64,000 bases of DNA from Paenibacillus sp. YYML68 (GCF_027923405.1 NZ_BQYI01000001.1:1094501-1158500), one strand, 5' to 3'. Positions 1 through 12,615 are shown, numbered from the stretch's first letter. Program-made: numbers and translations. The notes: generated from the letters alone by a model not told the origin.

Positions 1-177
1 CTGCACAAGTGCAGGGGCTATTTCCAGCTTCAGCGTCGTAAATGTATAGATAGGGCAGGAAATCGGCTGTCCGATAGGGAAGACAATAGGGCGGCCTGTA
101 TAAGAAGCCGGGGAATAGGGATGGATTGGAAGGCTAAAGCTAGAGTCAATACATTTCCCGGGAGGAGGAGACGGTGC

Positions 178-948
178 ATGCTGCCTACGATATTCGTCGC
201 GCATGGACTGCCGACGCTGGCTATGGAGCATAGCCGGTATACGAGCATGCTGCAAACGCTCGGGGCTACGCTTCCGAGGCCCGATGCGATCGTCATCATT
301 AGCGCGCATTGGCAGACGATACGGCCGCATGTTGGAGCGCCGATTCGGTTCCGAGCGATCCACGATTACTTCGGATATCCGGAGGAGCTGTACCGACTGG
401 AATATGAGGCAAGCGGTGATATCGCCCTCGCTCTGCAGATTAATAAGCAGCTCGAGCTGGAAGGGATTCACGCGGAGCTTGATGATGAGCGCGGTCTCGA
501 TCATGGCGCATGGAGCGTGCTCAAGTGGATGTATCCGCGCGGTGACGTGCCGATCGTCAGCATGTCGGTCTGTCCGTCCCGCGTGCCGGAGGAGCATTAT
601 CGGATCGGCAGAGCTATTGCGGCCCTGCGTCAGCGCAATGTATTGGTTATCGGAAGCGGAGGCACGGTACATAATTTGGAGCAGCTCGCTTGGAGCGATG
701 AGACTGTCACCAGCTGGGCGCTCACATTCGATCAGTGGCTGCAGGATCGGCTGGAGACGTGGGACATCGATCGCTTGTTCCATTACCAGGACGAGGCGCC
801 GTGTGCGGCGGAGGCGATGCCAACTCGCGACCATCTTGCACCGCTGTTGATTGCGATGGGAGCCGCTCACGAGGGCAAGAAGGCGAAGCTGCTGCATCGC
901 CAGTACCAGAACGGATGCTTGTCGCTCAGCTGTTGGATGTTCGGTTAG
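178..948 (+). CDS. LigB/DODA-type extradiol ring-cleavage dioxygenase
   Basis: 256-residue protein of the class III extradiol dioxygenase (LigB) family, YgiD/4,5-DOPA dioxygenase type; the family opens catechol-type rings using a metal held by histidines. Seen: N-terminal 'FVAHGLP' (usual SHG-P motif), 'IISAHW' near residue 42, 'GLDHGAW' near 105, 'GSGGTVHNL' near 160 and a C-terminus ending 'GCLSLSCWMFG', close to the family's GTLSM-AF ending. Length is normal. The ATG at 178 is preferred because GGAGGAGGAG lies at 161-170; an upstream in-frame ATG at 121 has no comparable site. The substrate cannot be told from sequence. Nothing adjacent suggests an aromatic degradation pathway, so it is probably a stand-alone cytoplasmic enzyme. 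Confidence 0.85.
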   Translation: MLPTIFVAHGLPTLAMEHSRYTSMLQTLGATLPRPDAIVIISAHWQTIRPHVGAPIRFRAIHDYFGYPEELYRLEYEASGDIALALQINKQLELEGIHAELDDERGLDHGAWSVLKWMYPRGDVPIVSMSVCPSRVPEEHYRIGRAIAALRQRNVLVIGSGGTVHNLEQLAWSDETVTSWALTFDQWLQDRLETWDIDRLFHYQDEAPCAAEAMPTRDHLAPLLIAMGAAHEGKKAKLLHRQYQNGCLSLSCWMFG

Positions 949-1010
949 AGGGTAGTGGGCCAGTTCATTCAGTAGAGGCACGGCTATCATTTCAGGACGA
1001 GGTGATCAGA

Positions 1011-2165
1011 ATGAAGCAAGGATGGAGGCTGTTGTGGCCACACAGAGGCGGTCGTACGAAGTTGCAGGATCGGCGAGGACGATACGTCTGGCTTGGGTGC
1101 GGGTTGGCTGTATTATTGGCGAGCTGCAATAGTGGCGGCACCGACCCCGGCAGCGGCCCGGCCCGTGAGCAGCCTGTCGAGAGCGTCTTCAAGCAGCAGC
1201 CTGCGGATGCGCAAGCGCCGAAGCCGATACAGCCTGCGTATACGGCTCCGTTGACGGGAGCCGCGATGGATGCACCGAATACGTCGCGCCCGTTCATGGT
1301 CGTCGTCAACAATGCGCCGCAGGCGAGGCCCCAGAGCGGGCTGTCACAAGCGGATATCGTGTACGAGGTGCTGGCCGAAGGCGAGATTACGCGGCTGATC
1401 GGCTTGTTCCAGAGCAGCTCATTCGAAGGACCGGTCGGTCCGGTGCGCAGCATACGGCCTTATTTTATAAGCATAGGACAAGGATATAAGGCGATTCATG
1501 TACATGCGGGTGGCAGTCCGGACGGCTACAGCTTGCTTGCCGATGAGCGTCTTGCGCATCTGGACGAAATTACGAATGCGGGGGCGTTGTTCTGGCGGGA
1601 CAAGGCCCGCAAGGCGCCGCATAACCTGTATACGAGCCTTAGCCAGCTGAAGGAAGGCGCAGCTAAGCGAGGTCTAAGTCAGGAAGTGGCGGCTGATCCG
1701 GTCTATACGTTCGTACAGAAGGACAGCGATGCGCAGGAGGCGATGAGTGCTCAGCAGGTGGAGGCGACGAAGCTTGAGGTGACGTTCCTCGTGCAGTCTT
1801 ATCGCGTGTCGTATACGTATGAGGATGCAACGCATCTATACAAGCGGGCGATTAATGAGCAGCCGCACGTCGACTTGAACACAGGCGAGGCGCTGTCCGC
1901 GGCGAACGTCGTCGTCCTCGGTACGAAGCATCGCGTGCTGGATCGTGAAGGGCGGCGAGACGTCACGCTGATCGGCTCTGGTCCAGCCGTACTGTTCCAG
2001 CGGGGGAAGGCAAGAACGGTGGAGTGGAGCCGTCAGCACGAGGACGACCCTGTCCGCTTGTACGAACAGGGTCGCGAGGCTGCGCTTCAGCCGGGACAGA
2101 CTCACGTGCTGATCGTTCCGGATCAGCCGAGCTTCGACTCACATCTGTCTTATGGTGTGAAGTAG
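1011..2165 (+). CDS. DUF3048 domain lipoprotein (YerB-like)
   Basis: 384-residue lipoprotein. After a basic N-terminus there is a hydrophobic segment at about residues 23-36 ending in the lipobox 'LLASC', so the mature protein should be tethered to the outer face of the membrane. A Pro/Gln-rich linker follows, then the DUF3048 region ('RPFMVVVNNAPQARPQSGL', 'GPVGPVRSIRPYFI', 'HVHAGGSPDGY', 'PHNLYTS'). YerB of Bacillus subtilis has this architecture; its biochemical role is not established. Start ATG with AGGTGAT just upstream. The last 16 bases overlap the 3' end of the convergent gene at 2150-3553, so the two mRNAs are complementary at their ends. Confidence 0.88.
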   Translation: MKQGWRLLWPHRGGRTKLQDRRGRYVWLGCGLAVLLASCNSGGTDPGSGPAREQPVESVFKQQPADAQAPKPIQPAYTAPLTGAAMDAPNTSRPFMVVVNNAPQARPQSGLSQADIVYEVLAEGEITRLIGLFQSSSFEGPVGPVRSIRPYFISIGQGYKAIHVHAGGSPDGYSLLADERLAHLDEITNAGALFWRDKARKAPHNLYTSLSQLKEGAAKRGLSQEVAADPVYTFVQKDSDAQEAMSAQQVEATKLEVTFLVQSYRVSYTYEDATHLYKRAINEQPHVDLNTGEALSAANVVVLGTKHRVLDREGRRDVTLIGSGPAVLFQRGKARTVEWSRQHEDDPVRLYEQGREAALQPGQTHVLIVPDQPSFDSHLSYGVK

Positions 2166-3553
2166 TCTGCTAAGCTAGACTTCCACGCTTCAATATATGG
2201 ATCAGTCGCCCAGTGAAGCATAATGATCTGCTCGCCTGGCTGCAGCTGAATGGTGAGCAGAGGGTTCGGCAGCATGACGCTCTGGAGCGGGTATATGACG
2301 AGACTGCTCGCCGTTCGAACGAGCGCGATGTCTTGATTCGGCGAGGTGAAGGCGTCAAGCGCTGCAGGCTGTGTGCTCCGAATATGACTCCACGGGACAG
2401 CCAGCTCGTCGTGGGCTACGATCGATTCCGGCAGCGTGAGCTCAAGCTCCTGCAGCTTGTAGCCTGCTGCGCGGCCGCTTGTTGTGCCCAGCTCGTCGTA
2501 TTGAGCGAGCTGGGCGACCCACTTTCCCTGCTTGCGGGAGACAGTCCAGCTGTCGCCCCATGCAGGCGTCTCCACTCCTGGAGCTGGCTTACCGACTGTC
2601 GTCCGACCCGTGGTCTTCATAAGGTCCGTCTTCGATGTGCTTGCCTCTTGCAGCTGCTTCAAGACGGTATTGTAGTCGTCCCCGAGCGCTTCGCCGAGCT
2701 TGACGTGCGGCTCGCGAGTCGGGTCGAGCGAGGCTGAGCTTGCCCGAGAGCTGCTGCTCAGCTGTGGCAGCTCCTTCACCATTACGTACCGCTGCCCGGA
2801 CGAGACGTCCTTCGAGCGCGCACGGGAAGGTGCGGTCTGCTGCTCCAGTGCGATATAGCGGTTGCCGACGAACAGCAGCTTCTCGCGCACGCCGCTTCCC
2901 GCTCCTGCGCCGCCTGAAGCTTCAGTCTCGCCTATTCGTGCGAACGGCTTCAAGCTCTCGGCTGCTGATTCGGCGCCGGCGCGCTTGTTCTTGGCTAGCG
3001 TCGCCTCGAAGCGAACCGTCTGCGGCGGCGCGTTGTCGGCAGCACCGGCGGCGCGGCTCTCCACTGCGAGCAGCCGCCAGAAGTCGAGCTTATACGGCAT
3101 CACGATGCCGCTGCCCTCTGCGATACGCGTCAGACGGTTGTGCTCCGGCGCGATGAGCAGGGTGCGGTATGTGCTGCGCTCGCCCTCAGGCGAGACGGTG
3201 TCCGTGCGCAGTCCGACCAGCAGGGCGGAGCGGATCGTCGATTCATAATCGGTTGCTGGCGCGGAGGCTGCAGCTTGCCCGTACGGAGCAGGGCTGCTCG
3301 CCTCAGGGCCGGAAGTAGCGAAAGGTAAGCCAGGCAACGGCAAGAGGCCCAGCTTCAGCACGAGGAGTGCCGCCATCGCGACTGCTGCTCCAGAGACAGC
3401 CACACGCCAATAGGTACGCTTGTGCACCTGTCCAGTCGGCTCAGCTTCATCCAGCGACGTCATAATTCGCTTATGTAACGCCTCCGAGTAGCCGTCTTGG
3501 CCCCAAGGAGCTTGTGCTAGTTGTTCTTTCAGTTCTTTATCCATCGGATCCAC
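2150..3553 (-). CDS. Putative membrane anti-sigma factor, partner of the ECF sigma gene
   Basis: 467 residues: a short cytoplasmic N-terminus (about 1-47), one transmembrane segment (about 48-72, Ala/Val/Leu-rich) and a roughly 390-residue extracytoplasmic part rich in Ser/Ala with no motif I recognise. It lies directly downstream of the ECF sigma gene and overlaps it by 17 bases, the usual arrangement for a cognate anti-sigma factor; that role is inferred. No zinc-type HxxxCxxC motif is visible in the cytoplasmic part. The GTG at 3553 is chosen because AGGAG lies about 10 bases upstream; the ATG at 3544 would be too far from it. An alternative is an unrelated membrane protein co-transcribed with the sigma gene. 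Confidence 0.7.
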   Translation of the reverse strand: MDPMDKELKEQLAQAPWGQDGYSEALHKRIMTSLDEAEPTGQVHKRTYWRVAVSGAAVAMAALLVLKLGLLPLPGLPFATSGPEASSPAPYGQAAASAPATDYESTIRSALLVGLRTDTVSPEGERSTYRTLLIAPEHNRLTRIAEGSGIVMPYKLDFWRLLAVESRAAGAADNAPPQTVRFEATLAKNKRAGAESAAESLKPFARIGETEASGGAGAGSGVREKLLFVGNRYIALEQQTAPSRARSKDVSSGQRYVMVKELPQLSSSSRASSASLDPTREPHVKLGEALGDDYNTVLKQLQEASTSKTDLMKTTGRTTVGKPAPGVETPAWGDSWTVSRKQGKWVAQLAQYDELGTTSGRAAGYKLQELELTLPESIVAHDELAVPWSHIRSTQPAALDAFTSPNQDIALVRTASSLVIYPLQSVMLPNPLLTIQLQPGEQIIMLHWATDPYIEAWKSSLADYFTP

Positions 3554-4106
3554 GTAGACGACTCTCCTTCAGCTTCCCCATTTTATTACGCGCGTGATAG
3601 AGTCTTGACTTGACAGTTCCTTCGCTAACCTGCAGCACATCGGCGATCTCCTTCATCGACAATTGATGGTGAGCGAACAATATTAGCACCTCCCGATACT
3701 TGACAGGAAGAGACAGCACCAGCTCCCACATCTCATTCATCGCCGTTCGGTCGATGTACTCCGCCTCAGCAGAAGCGGTCGCCTGCTCCTCGCGTGCCTT
3801 GAACGGATCGACCAGCGTAACCTTGCGCAGGAACGCCGACTTGCGATAGTCCAGCGTCATATTGCGCGTAATGGCGAGCAGCCACGTCTTGATCGAGGAC
3901 TCCGAACGGAACGTATACAGATTGCGATACACCTTGATGAACACTTCCTGCGTAATATCGTCGGCCTGGTCCCACTTGCGCGTTATGCTGTAGGCATAAT
4001 TCCATACATCTTTGCCATATGCTGTCATCAGCTCGTCTAAGATCGTCTTCTTGTCCGTGCTGTCGCTTAAATATTTCAAATAATCGAATTTCATATCCGA
4101 TTCCAA
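3537..4106 (-). CDS. ECF-type RNA polymerase sigma factor
   Basis: About 189 residues with region 2 ('AYGKDVWNYAYSITRKWDQA', 'DDITQEVFIKVYRNLYTF', 'SIKTWLLAITRN') and region 4 ('LPVKYREVLILFAHHQLSMK', 'EIADVLQVSEGTVKSRLYHA'), the two domains of extracytoplasmic-function sigma factors; no region 3. It should direct RNA polymerase to envelope- or stress-type promoters while held by the membrane protein encoded just downstream. The start is uncertain: a TTG at 4106 has AGAGGTG about 6 bases upstream, the ATG at 4094 gives 'MKFDYLKYL', and the reading frame stays open to 4154. Closest in style to SigX/SigW/SigV; the subgroup cannot be fixed without a tree. Confidence 0.92.
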   Translation of the reverse strand: MESDMKFDYLKYLSDSTDKKTILDELMTAYGKDVWNYAYSITRKWDQADDITQEVFIKVYRNLYTFRSESSIKTWLLAITRNMTLDYRKSAFLRKVTLVDPFKAREEQATASAEAEYIDRTAMNEMWELVLSLPVKYREVLILFAHHQLSMKEIADVLQVSEGTVKSRLYHARNKMGKLKESRLRGSDG

Positions 4107-4300
4107 TACGGACACCTCTAATCTATGGACGATCATAAGGAAATGAAAGTTCATTAGGGAATTAGTGGAGAATACTCCAAATTCATAATAATTGTTTCTC
4201 CTATCAGTTTACTTCCATCTCCCTGTGAAATAAAGAGGCAATTTGTGCGTTAAATCGTCAACATTCTGCATTGCGTCTGATTCAATGCGCCTTCGGAACG

Positions 4301-4330
4301 GTTACATAAGAGAAGAAAGTTGTTATAATG
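4301..4330 (+). promoter_or_regulatory. Probable sigma-A promoter for the REC-PP2C gene
   Basis: GTTACA at 4301-4306 and a perfect TATAAT at 4324-4329, 17 bases apart. A start near 4336 would give a leader of about 75 bases before the ATG at 4411. It is probably the entry promoter for the signalling cluster up to 11590. Confidence 0.6.
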
Positions 4331-4410
4331 AGGACGGCGTGGAACAAGAAGGCAGCCTGAAGAGCGCCTTGTGCCCGATGGCAGCCGAACGTGTAAGGAG
4401 CGGCGGAAGT

Positions 4411-5568
4411 ATGCATATTGCAATTGTAGATGATAATCCGGTCAACGTCATCGTCATTGAGAAAATATTAAAGAGCGCCGGCTATCAATCGTTCTGGAAG
4501 GTGTCCTCCGGCGTCGAGCTGCTCGAGCGGCTGACCGAGCAAGCGGATGCGGGCAAGGTGCCGGTCGATCTCATTCTACTGGATATGATGATGCCGGTTA
4601 TCGACGGCATTGAAGCTTGCCGCCGTATTCAGCTCGATGAACGGCTGAGGGACATTCCTATTATCATCGTGACAGCGATCGGGGATTCGAATAAGCTGGC
4701 CGAGGCGCTGGAGGCTGGGGCGATCGATTACGTGATGAAGCCGGTCAATAAGGTCGAGCTGATCGCACGCATTCGAGTGGCGCTGAGGCTGAAGTACGAG
4801 AAGGACTGGCATAAGGAGAATGAGGCGAAAATTCGCAGCGAGCTGGAGCTGGCTAGACAAGTGCAAAGCAGCGTGCTCAGTCCTCCGCTAAGGAAGGAGC
4901 GCCTTGAAATCGGGGCGGCGTATTATCCTTCCTTCGAGCTGGCGGGAGATTTCTACGCCTGGTACCGGATTGACGAGCATCGTCACGGTATCATTATATT
5001 GGATATGATGGGTCACGGCATATCCTCGTCACTCGTATGCATGTTCATGTCCTCGGTGATGCAGGACACGATCACCCGGTACGTGTCGCCGGAGCTCGTC
5101 ATTGCAGAGCTGAACCGATATATGAATCAGCTTAACCAGAAGAGCACGACGGTGAGCTATTATTTCACCGCGATCTATCTGCTTATCGATACGCAGCGCC
5201 AGACGATCGAGTACGTCAATGCCGGGCATCCGCCTGGATTTATGCTGCAGCAGGGGCAGCCTCCGCTTCAGCTCGATCAAGGGAGCTGTGCGGTCGGTTT
5301 TTTTGACCAGATGGATATTGTGAAGAGCACCTACGCGTACGCAAGTCCGCTACGCATCGTGCTGTATACGGACGGACTGCTGGAGGCGCTCCCGATCCCT
5401 GCTGCATACCCGGAGTCGGCGGCGGAGTCGGAGCTGCTGCTGGAGCGTATTGTGGCACGATCCACGGAGAAGGATGATCCGGAGAAGCTGCTGCAGGCCG
5501 TGCTGCCGCAAGAGGCGCTCGAATCGCGCAAGGATGATATATGTCTAGTCATGATTACAGCATCTTAG
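4411..5568 (+). CDS. Response-regulator PP2C phosphatase (RsbU/SpoIIE-type)
   Basis: 385 residues. Residues 1-125 form a receiver domain ('IAIVDDNPVN', phospho-acceptor Asp58 in 'LLLDMMMP', 'VTAIG', 'YVMKPV'). A short helical linker containing 'ELELARQVQSSVLSP' leads into a PP2C/SpoIIE phosphatase domain at about 165-385 ('ELAGDFYAWYRID', 'ILDMMGHGISSSL', 'YVNAGHPPG', 'LYTDGLLEA', 'KDDICLVMI'). Such enzymes dephosphorylate STAS-domain antagonists (RsbV-like), which then release a sigma factor from its RsbW-like kinase. Two antagonist/kinase pairs occur at 14.0 and 20.8 kb. Start chosen at the ATG preceded by AAGGAG; longer in-frame upstream starts lack a site. Confidence 0.92.
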   Translation: MHIAIVDDNPVNVIVIEKILKSAGYQSFWKVSSGVELLERLTEQADAGKVPVDLILLDMMMPVIDGIEACRRIQLDERLRDIPIIIVTAIGDSNKLAEALEAGAIDYVMKPVNKVELIARIRVALRLKYEKDWHKENEAKIRSELELARQVQSSVLSPPLRKERLEIGAAYYPSFELAGDFYAWYRIDEHRHGIIILDMMGHGISSSLVCMFMSSVMQDTITRYVSPELVIAELNRYMNQLNQKSTTVSYYFTAIYLLIDTQRQTIEYVNAGHPPGFMLQQGQPPLQLDQGSCAVGFFDQMDIVKSTYAYASPLRIVLYTDGLLEALPIPAAYPESAAESELLLERIVARSTEKDDPEKLLQAVLPQEALESRKDDICLVMITAS

Positions 5569-5610
5569 CGACTTGGCTGTGGTGTGCCCTAAGAGGCTTG
5601 AAGGAAGAGG

Positions 5611-9318
<3,708 letters not shown>

Positions 9319-9507
9319 TGCGGCATCTGTTATTTCACACAATCGGAATCTGTTATTTAAGAGGGGGCCCCTATGCCGCAAGATGCGGCAATTCGGGGTA
9401 GGAAGCATCGAGGAAGGCCCTCAATTTGGCTGCGCCAAATTCGAGGCTTGCCATAACAGATCCGAGATGACTCGGAACCTGTTATTTAAGAGGGGGAAAC
9501 AACTAGA
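9319..9507 (+). promoter_or_regulatory. Structured leader before cheR with a 25-bp direct repeat
   Basis: A 25-base sequence ending in the purine-rich ribosome-site stretch TTTAAGAGGGGG occurs at 9343-9367 and again at 9472-9496 with one mismatch. CTGTTATTT occurs three times (9327, 9350, 9479). Between the copies lie two hairpins: TGCCGCA/TGCGGCA inside CCCC/GGGG (about 9368-9398) and AATTTGGC/GCCAAATT with a 3-base loop (9423-9441). ATAACAG..TCCGAG at 9453-9466 pairs with CTCGGA..CTGTTAT at 9471-9485, which would partly cover the cheR ribosome site. Confidence 0.6.
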
Positions 9508-10374
9508 ATGAGCGGCTGGAAATACGGGGATGAAGTGCCGCAGAGGTCTAAGGAGGAAGAAGAGCGGGAGCGCATCGAGATCAGCTTGCTGCTGGAGGGG
9601 GTGTACCAGCTGTATGGGCACGATTTCCGCCATTATGCGTTTCCTTCGATACGCAGACGTATTTGGCATCGTGTACATGCAGAGAGACTGTCTACGGTGT
9701 CGGGTCTGCTCGAGCGGGTCATGCACGACCGAAGCTGCTTGGAGCGACTATTGAACGATCTGGTCATCCATGTTACCGAGATGTTCCGTGATCCGACGCT
9801 GTTCGCCGCCTTTCGTGAGAAGATCGTGCCGAGGCTGAAGGAGCTGCCGGTCATTCGCATCTGGCATGCAGGCTGTGCGACTGGCGAGGAAGTATACTCC
9901 ATGGCGATATTGCTGTACGAGGAAGGACTATATAACAGAACCCGCTTGTATGCGACGGACATTAATGAAGATGTGCTGCACATCGCAGAGCGCGGTTCTT
10001 ACCCGCTGAAGAAGATACAGGAATATACGAAGAACTATATGCTGTCCGGCGGCAAGGATACGTTCTCGAGCTACTATACGGCCGTGGAGGATCGAGCGAT
10101 TTTTCACCCATTTTTGAAGGAAAAGATGGTGTTCGCCCAGCATAATCTCGTCACGGACCGCTCCTTCAATGAGTTTCACGTCATCTTATGCCGCAATGTG
10201 TTGATTTATTTCGATGCGTATTTGCAAAATCAGGTGCATGACCTGTTCTACGAGAGTCTGGGAGACCCAGGGATTCTAGTGCTTGGGCAGAAGGAATCAA
10301 TTGCGTTCACGAAGCGTTCAGACCACTATACGGTGCTGGACGGCCAGGAAAAGATGTATGGCAAAGTAAAGTGA
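9508..10374 (+). CDS. CheR-type SAM-dependent protein-glutamate methyltransferase
   Basis: 288 residues with an N-terminal CheR helical domain (about 25-85) and a SAM-binding domain ('IWHAGCATGEEVYSMAILL' near 120, 'YATDINEDVL' near 150, 'CRNVLIYFDAYLQ' near 230). The family methylates glutamates of chemoreceptors or, in stand-alone clusters, signalling kinases. No cheB or mcp gene is nearby; it sits between two hybrid kinases, so it more likely tunes this local pathway, possibly through the kinase coiled coil, than classical chemotaxis (inference). Start ATG follows AGGGGG. It ends one base before a possible GTG start of the next gene. Confidence 0.9.
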   Translation: MSGWKYGDEVPQRSKEEEERERIEISLLLEGVYQLYGHDFRHYAFPSIRRRIWHRVHAERLSTVSGLLERVMHDRSCLERLLNDLVIHVTEMFRDPTLFAAFREKIVPRLKELPVIRIWHAGCATGEEVYSMAILLYEEGLYNRTRLYATDINEDVLHIAERGSYPLKKIQEYTKNYMLSGGKDTFSSYYTAVEDRAIFHPFLKEKMVFAQHNLVTDRSFNEFHVILCRNVLIYFDAYLQNQVHDLFYESLGDPGILVLGQKESIAFTKRSDHYTVLDGQEKMYGKVK

Positions 10375-10384
10375 GGTGACCGGA

Positions 10385-11590
10385 GTGGACGAGGCGATCC
10401 GGATATTGCTGGTCGATGATCAGCCGGAAAATCTGCTTACGCTTGAGGCGGTGCTGGAGGACCAGCATTATGAGCTGGTGAAGGCAAGCTCTGGCGAGGA
10501 GGCGCTGCGGTGTCTGCTTCTGCAGGACTTTGCCGTAATTGTACTGGACGTACAGATGCCGGGTATGGACGGCTTCGAGACCGCACAATGGATCAAGTCC
10601 AGAGATAAGACCAAGACCATTCCGATTCTATTCGTGACCGCTGCCCCTGAGAAGCAGGATCAGTCGTTCACCGCCTATTCGGTAGGCGCGATCGATTATA
10701 TCGTGAAGCCGTTCGTGCCGCGCATCCTGAAGTCGAAGATCGAAGGGTTCGTCGGTCTGTATATGGCGCAGAAGAAGCTGCAGCAGCAGACGGTGCTGCT
10801 TAACGAACGGACGCGTGAGCTGGAGCGCGCCAAGGAGGCGGCCGAGCAGGCGGCACTCGTCAGGAGCCAGTTTCTGGCGATGATGAGCCATGAGATTCGT
10901 ACGCCGTTGAACGGAGTGATCGCGATGGCGGACTTGCTCAGCGAGACCGAGCTCAGCACCGAGCAGCAGGAGTATACAGATACGATCCGTCGCAGCGGGG
11001 CTGCGCTTCTCTCCATTATTAATGATATTCTGGACTTGACCAAGATTGAATCCGGGAAGATGGAGCTGAAGGAGCAGCCGCTCGATCTGCATAGCTGCCT
11101 GCACGAGACGCTCGAGATGTTCCGCGCCGAGTGCAGGTCCAAGTCGCTAGAGCTGACGCACGAGTTCGATCCATTGCTGCCATCCTACGTGACCGGCGAT
11201 GAATCTCGCCTTCGTCAGGTGCTGATCAATCTGATCGGCAATGCGGTCAAGTTCACGGAGACGGGCGGCGTGCATCTGTCGGTGTATACGCTGGAGCAGC
11301 ATGGCGAGGTGCGGGTGCTCGAGTTCGCAGTCAAGGATACGGGGATTGGGATCAAGCCGGAGAAGGAGCCCTTGCTGTTCCAGCCGTTCATGCAGGCGGA
11401 TTCATCCTTGACGCGCAGCTATGGGGGGACTGGACTCGGACTTGCGATATGCAAAAATCTCGTTCAACTCATGGGTGGCACGATCGCTTACGTTCCGAAG
11501 CAGCCTCCGGGAGCGGAGTTTCGGTTTACGATTACGTTGAAGGTGCTGGAAGCGTCAGAAGACTTCGGTCTGGAGCTCGGTGGGTCTTGA
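10385..11590 (+). CDS. REC-HisKA-HATPase sensor kinase (response regulator/histidine kinase hybrid)
   Basis: About 401 residues. The N-terminal receiver (about 1-120: 'ILLVDDQPENLL', Asp in 'VLDVQMPGMDGF', 'DYIVKPF') is joined by a coiled coil (125-155) to HisKA with H-box 'FLAMMSHEIRTPLNGVIAM', then HATPase ('NLIGNAVKFTETGG', 'VKDTGIGIK', '[10 protein letters not shown]'). No transmembrane segment, so it is soluble and takes its input through the receiver, plausibly from the large hybrid kinase upstream (inference). The GTG at 10385 is preferred over the in-frame GTG at 10376 because GAGGTGA lies 5 bases ahead. The stop codon overlaps the -35 element of the next gene's promoter. Confidence 0.9.
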   Translation: MDEAIRILLVDDQPENLLTLEAVLEDQHYELVKASSGEEALRCLLLQDFAVIVLDVQMPGMDGFETAQWIKSRDKTKTIPILFVTAAPEKQDQSFTAYSVGAIDYIVKPFVPRILKSKIEGFVGLYMAQKKLQQQTVLLNERTRELERAKEAAEQAALVRSQFLAMMSHEIRTPLNGVIAMADLLSETELSTEQQEYTDTIRRSGAALLSIINDILDLTKIESGKMELKEQPLDLHSCLHETLEMFRAECRSKSLELTHEFDPLLPSYVTGDESRLRQVLINLIGNAVKFTETGGVHLSVYTLEQHGEVRVLEFAVKDTGIGIKPEKEPLLFQPFMQADSSLTRSYGGTGLGLAICKNLVQLMGGTIAYVPKQPPGAEFRFTITLKVLEASEDFGLELGGS

Positions 11591-11644
11591 CAGAACAGGT
11601 GATGGGAGCTACTATTCAATAGAGTAATAATGAAAATCATTATC
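11587..11644 (+). promoter_or_regulatory. Promoter with overlapping Fur box
   Basis: TTGACA at 11587-11592, a 17-base spacer and TACTAT at 11610-11615. Immediately downstream, 11626-11644 reads AATAATGAAAATCATTATC, matching 17 of 19 bases of the Fur consensus. A Fur-iron complex bound here would block transcription of the ATPase gene when iron is sufficient. Confidence 0.85.
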
Positions 11645-11689
11645 ATCTATTGGACGTGCCGATCACGTGTTGAGAGGAGAGACGATCTC

Positions 11690-12571
11690 TTGGACCGATT
11701 GCATACGCAGCAGCTGGATATCGCCTATGAAGAAAGGCTGATTGTTGAGAATTTGAACCTATCCATTCCAAGCGGGAAAATTACGGCGCTCGTCGGCGCG
11801 AATGGCTCAGGTAAATCGACGATATTGAAGACGATGGCTCGCATCATGAAGCCGAAGGGCGGAAGTGTATTCCTCGACGGACAGGCGATTCATCGCCAGT
11901 CGACTAAGGAGGTGGCGAAGCAGCTCGCCATCCTGCCGCAAAATCCGACCGCACCCGAAGGGTTGACGGTCAGTGAGCTCGTCAGCTATGGCCGCTTCCC
12001 GCATCAGAAAGGGTTCGGCTCGCTGAACAAGCACGACCTGAGTGTCATTCGCTGGGCAGTCGAGGTGACCGGCATGCTCGAATTCATCGACCGTCCGGTG
12101 GACCAGTTGTCCGGAGGTCAGCGGCAGCGTGCCTGGATCGCGATGGCGCTCGCACAGGAGACGGACATCTTGTTCCTGGATGAGCCGACGACGTTCCTCG
12201 ACATGGGCCATCAGCTTGAGGTGCTGAAGCTGCTGCAGAAGCTGAACCGGGAGGAAGGGCGCACGATCATTATGGTCGTGCACGATCTGAACCATGCGAC
12301 GCGGTATGCGCAGCATATGGTCGCGATCAAGTCTGGCCGCGTCGTGAGCGAGGGCAGCCCGGAGCAGGTGGTCACGCAGGAGGTGCTGCAGGAGGTATTC
12401 GGCATCGAGGCGGACATTATTCCAGACCCGCGCACCGGAGTGCCGCTATGCATCCCTTATGAGCTGGCTGGTCAGTCCTACAGCGCGAAGGCAGGACGCG
12501 AAGTGCGTGATTTGCAGCAGCAGGATGCTGTAGAGACGCATGAGCGACGTCAGACGTTGGCGGTTGGGTAA
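11690..12571 (+). CDS. Iron-siderophore ABC transporter ATP-binding protein (FecE/FhuC/YusV type)
   Basis: 293 residues with a complete ABC ATPase: Walker A 'GANGSGKST', Q-loop '[14 protein letters not shown]', signature '[17 protein letters not shown]', Walker B '[12 protein letters not shown]', H-loop '[11 protein letters not shown]'; the C-terminal '[20 protein letters not shown]' is typical of the FecE/FhuC group. It powers import of ferric siderophores through partner permeases, none of which are encoded here, so like B. subtilis YusV it may serve several uptake systems (inference). The TTG at 11690 is the likely start, with AGGAG 10 bases upstream. The ATG at 11630 lies inside the Fur box and is not credible. 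It is transcribed from its own Fur-controlled promoter. Confidence 0.9.
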   Translation: MDRLHTQQLDIAYEERLIVENLNLSIPSGKITALVGANGSGKSTILKTMARIMKPKGGSVFLDGQAIHRQSTKEVAKQLAILPQNPTAPEGLTVSELVSYGRFPHQKGFGSLNKHDLSVIRWAVEVTGMLEFIDRPVDQLSGGQRQRAWIAMALAQETDILFLDEPTTFLDMGHQLEVLKLLQKLNREEGRTIIMVVHDLNHATRYAQHMVAIKSGRVVSEGSPEQVVTQEVLQEVFGIEADIIPDPRTGVPLCIPYELAGQSYSAKAGREVRDLQQQDAVETHERRQTLAVG

Positions 12572-12615
12572 CAGCTGGTTCATTCTTGGTCGGATCATGA
12601 CAATATGGCATTGTG

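Noticed and set aside
1-120. CTGCAC/GTGCAG hairpin at the window edge as a terminator
   Set aside because: Stem of only six pairs with a 2-base loop and no T-run.
735-1010. N-terminal extension of the DUF3048 lipoprotein upstream of 1011
   Set aside because: It overlaps the dioxygenase gene, lacks a ribosome site, and would bury the lipoprotein signal.
11630-11689. ATG 11630 as start of the siderophore ATPase
   Set aside because: It lies inside the Fur box, right after the promoter, with no ribosome site; the TTG at 11690 has AGGAG in place.
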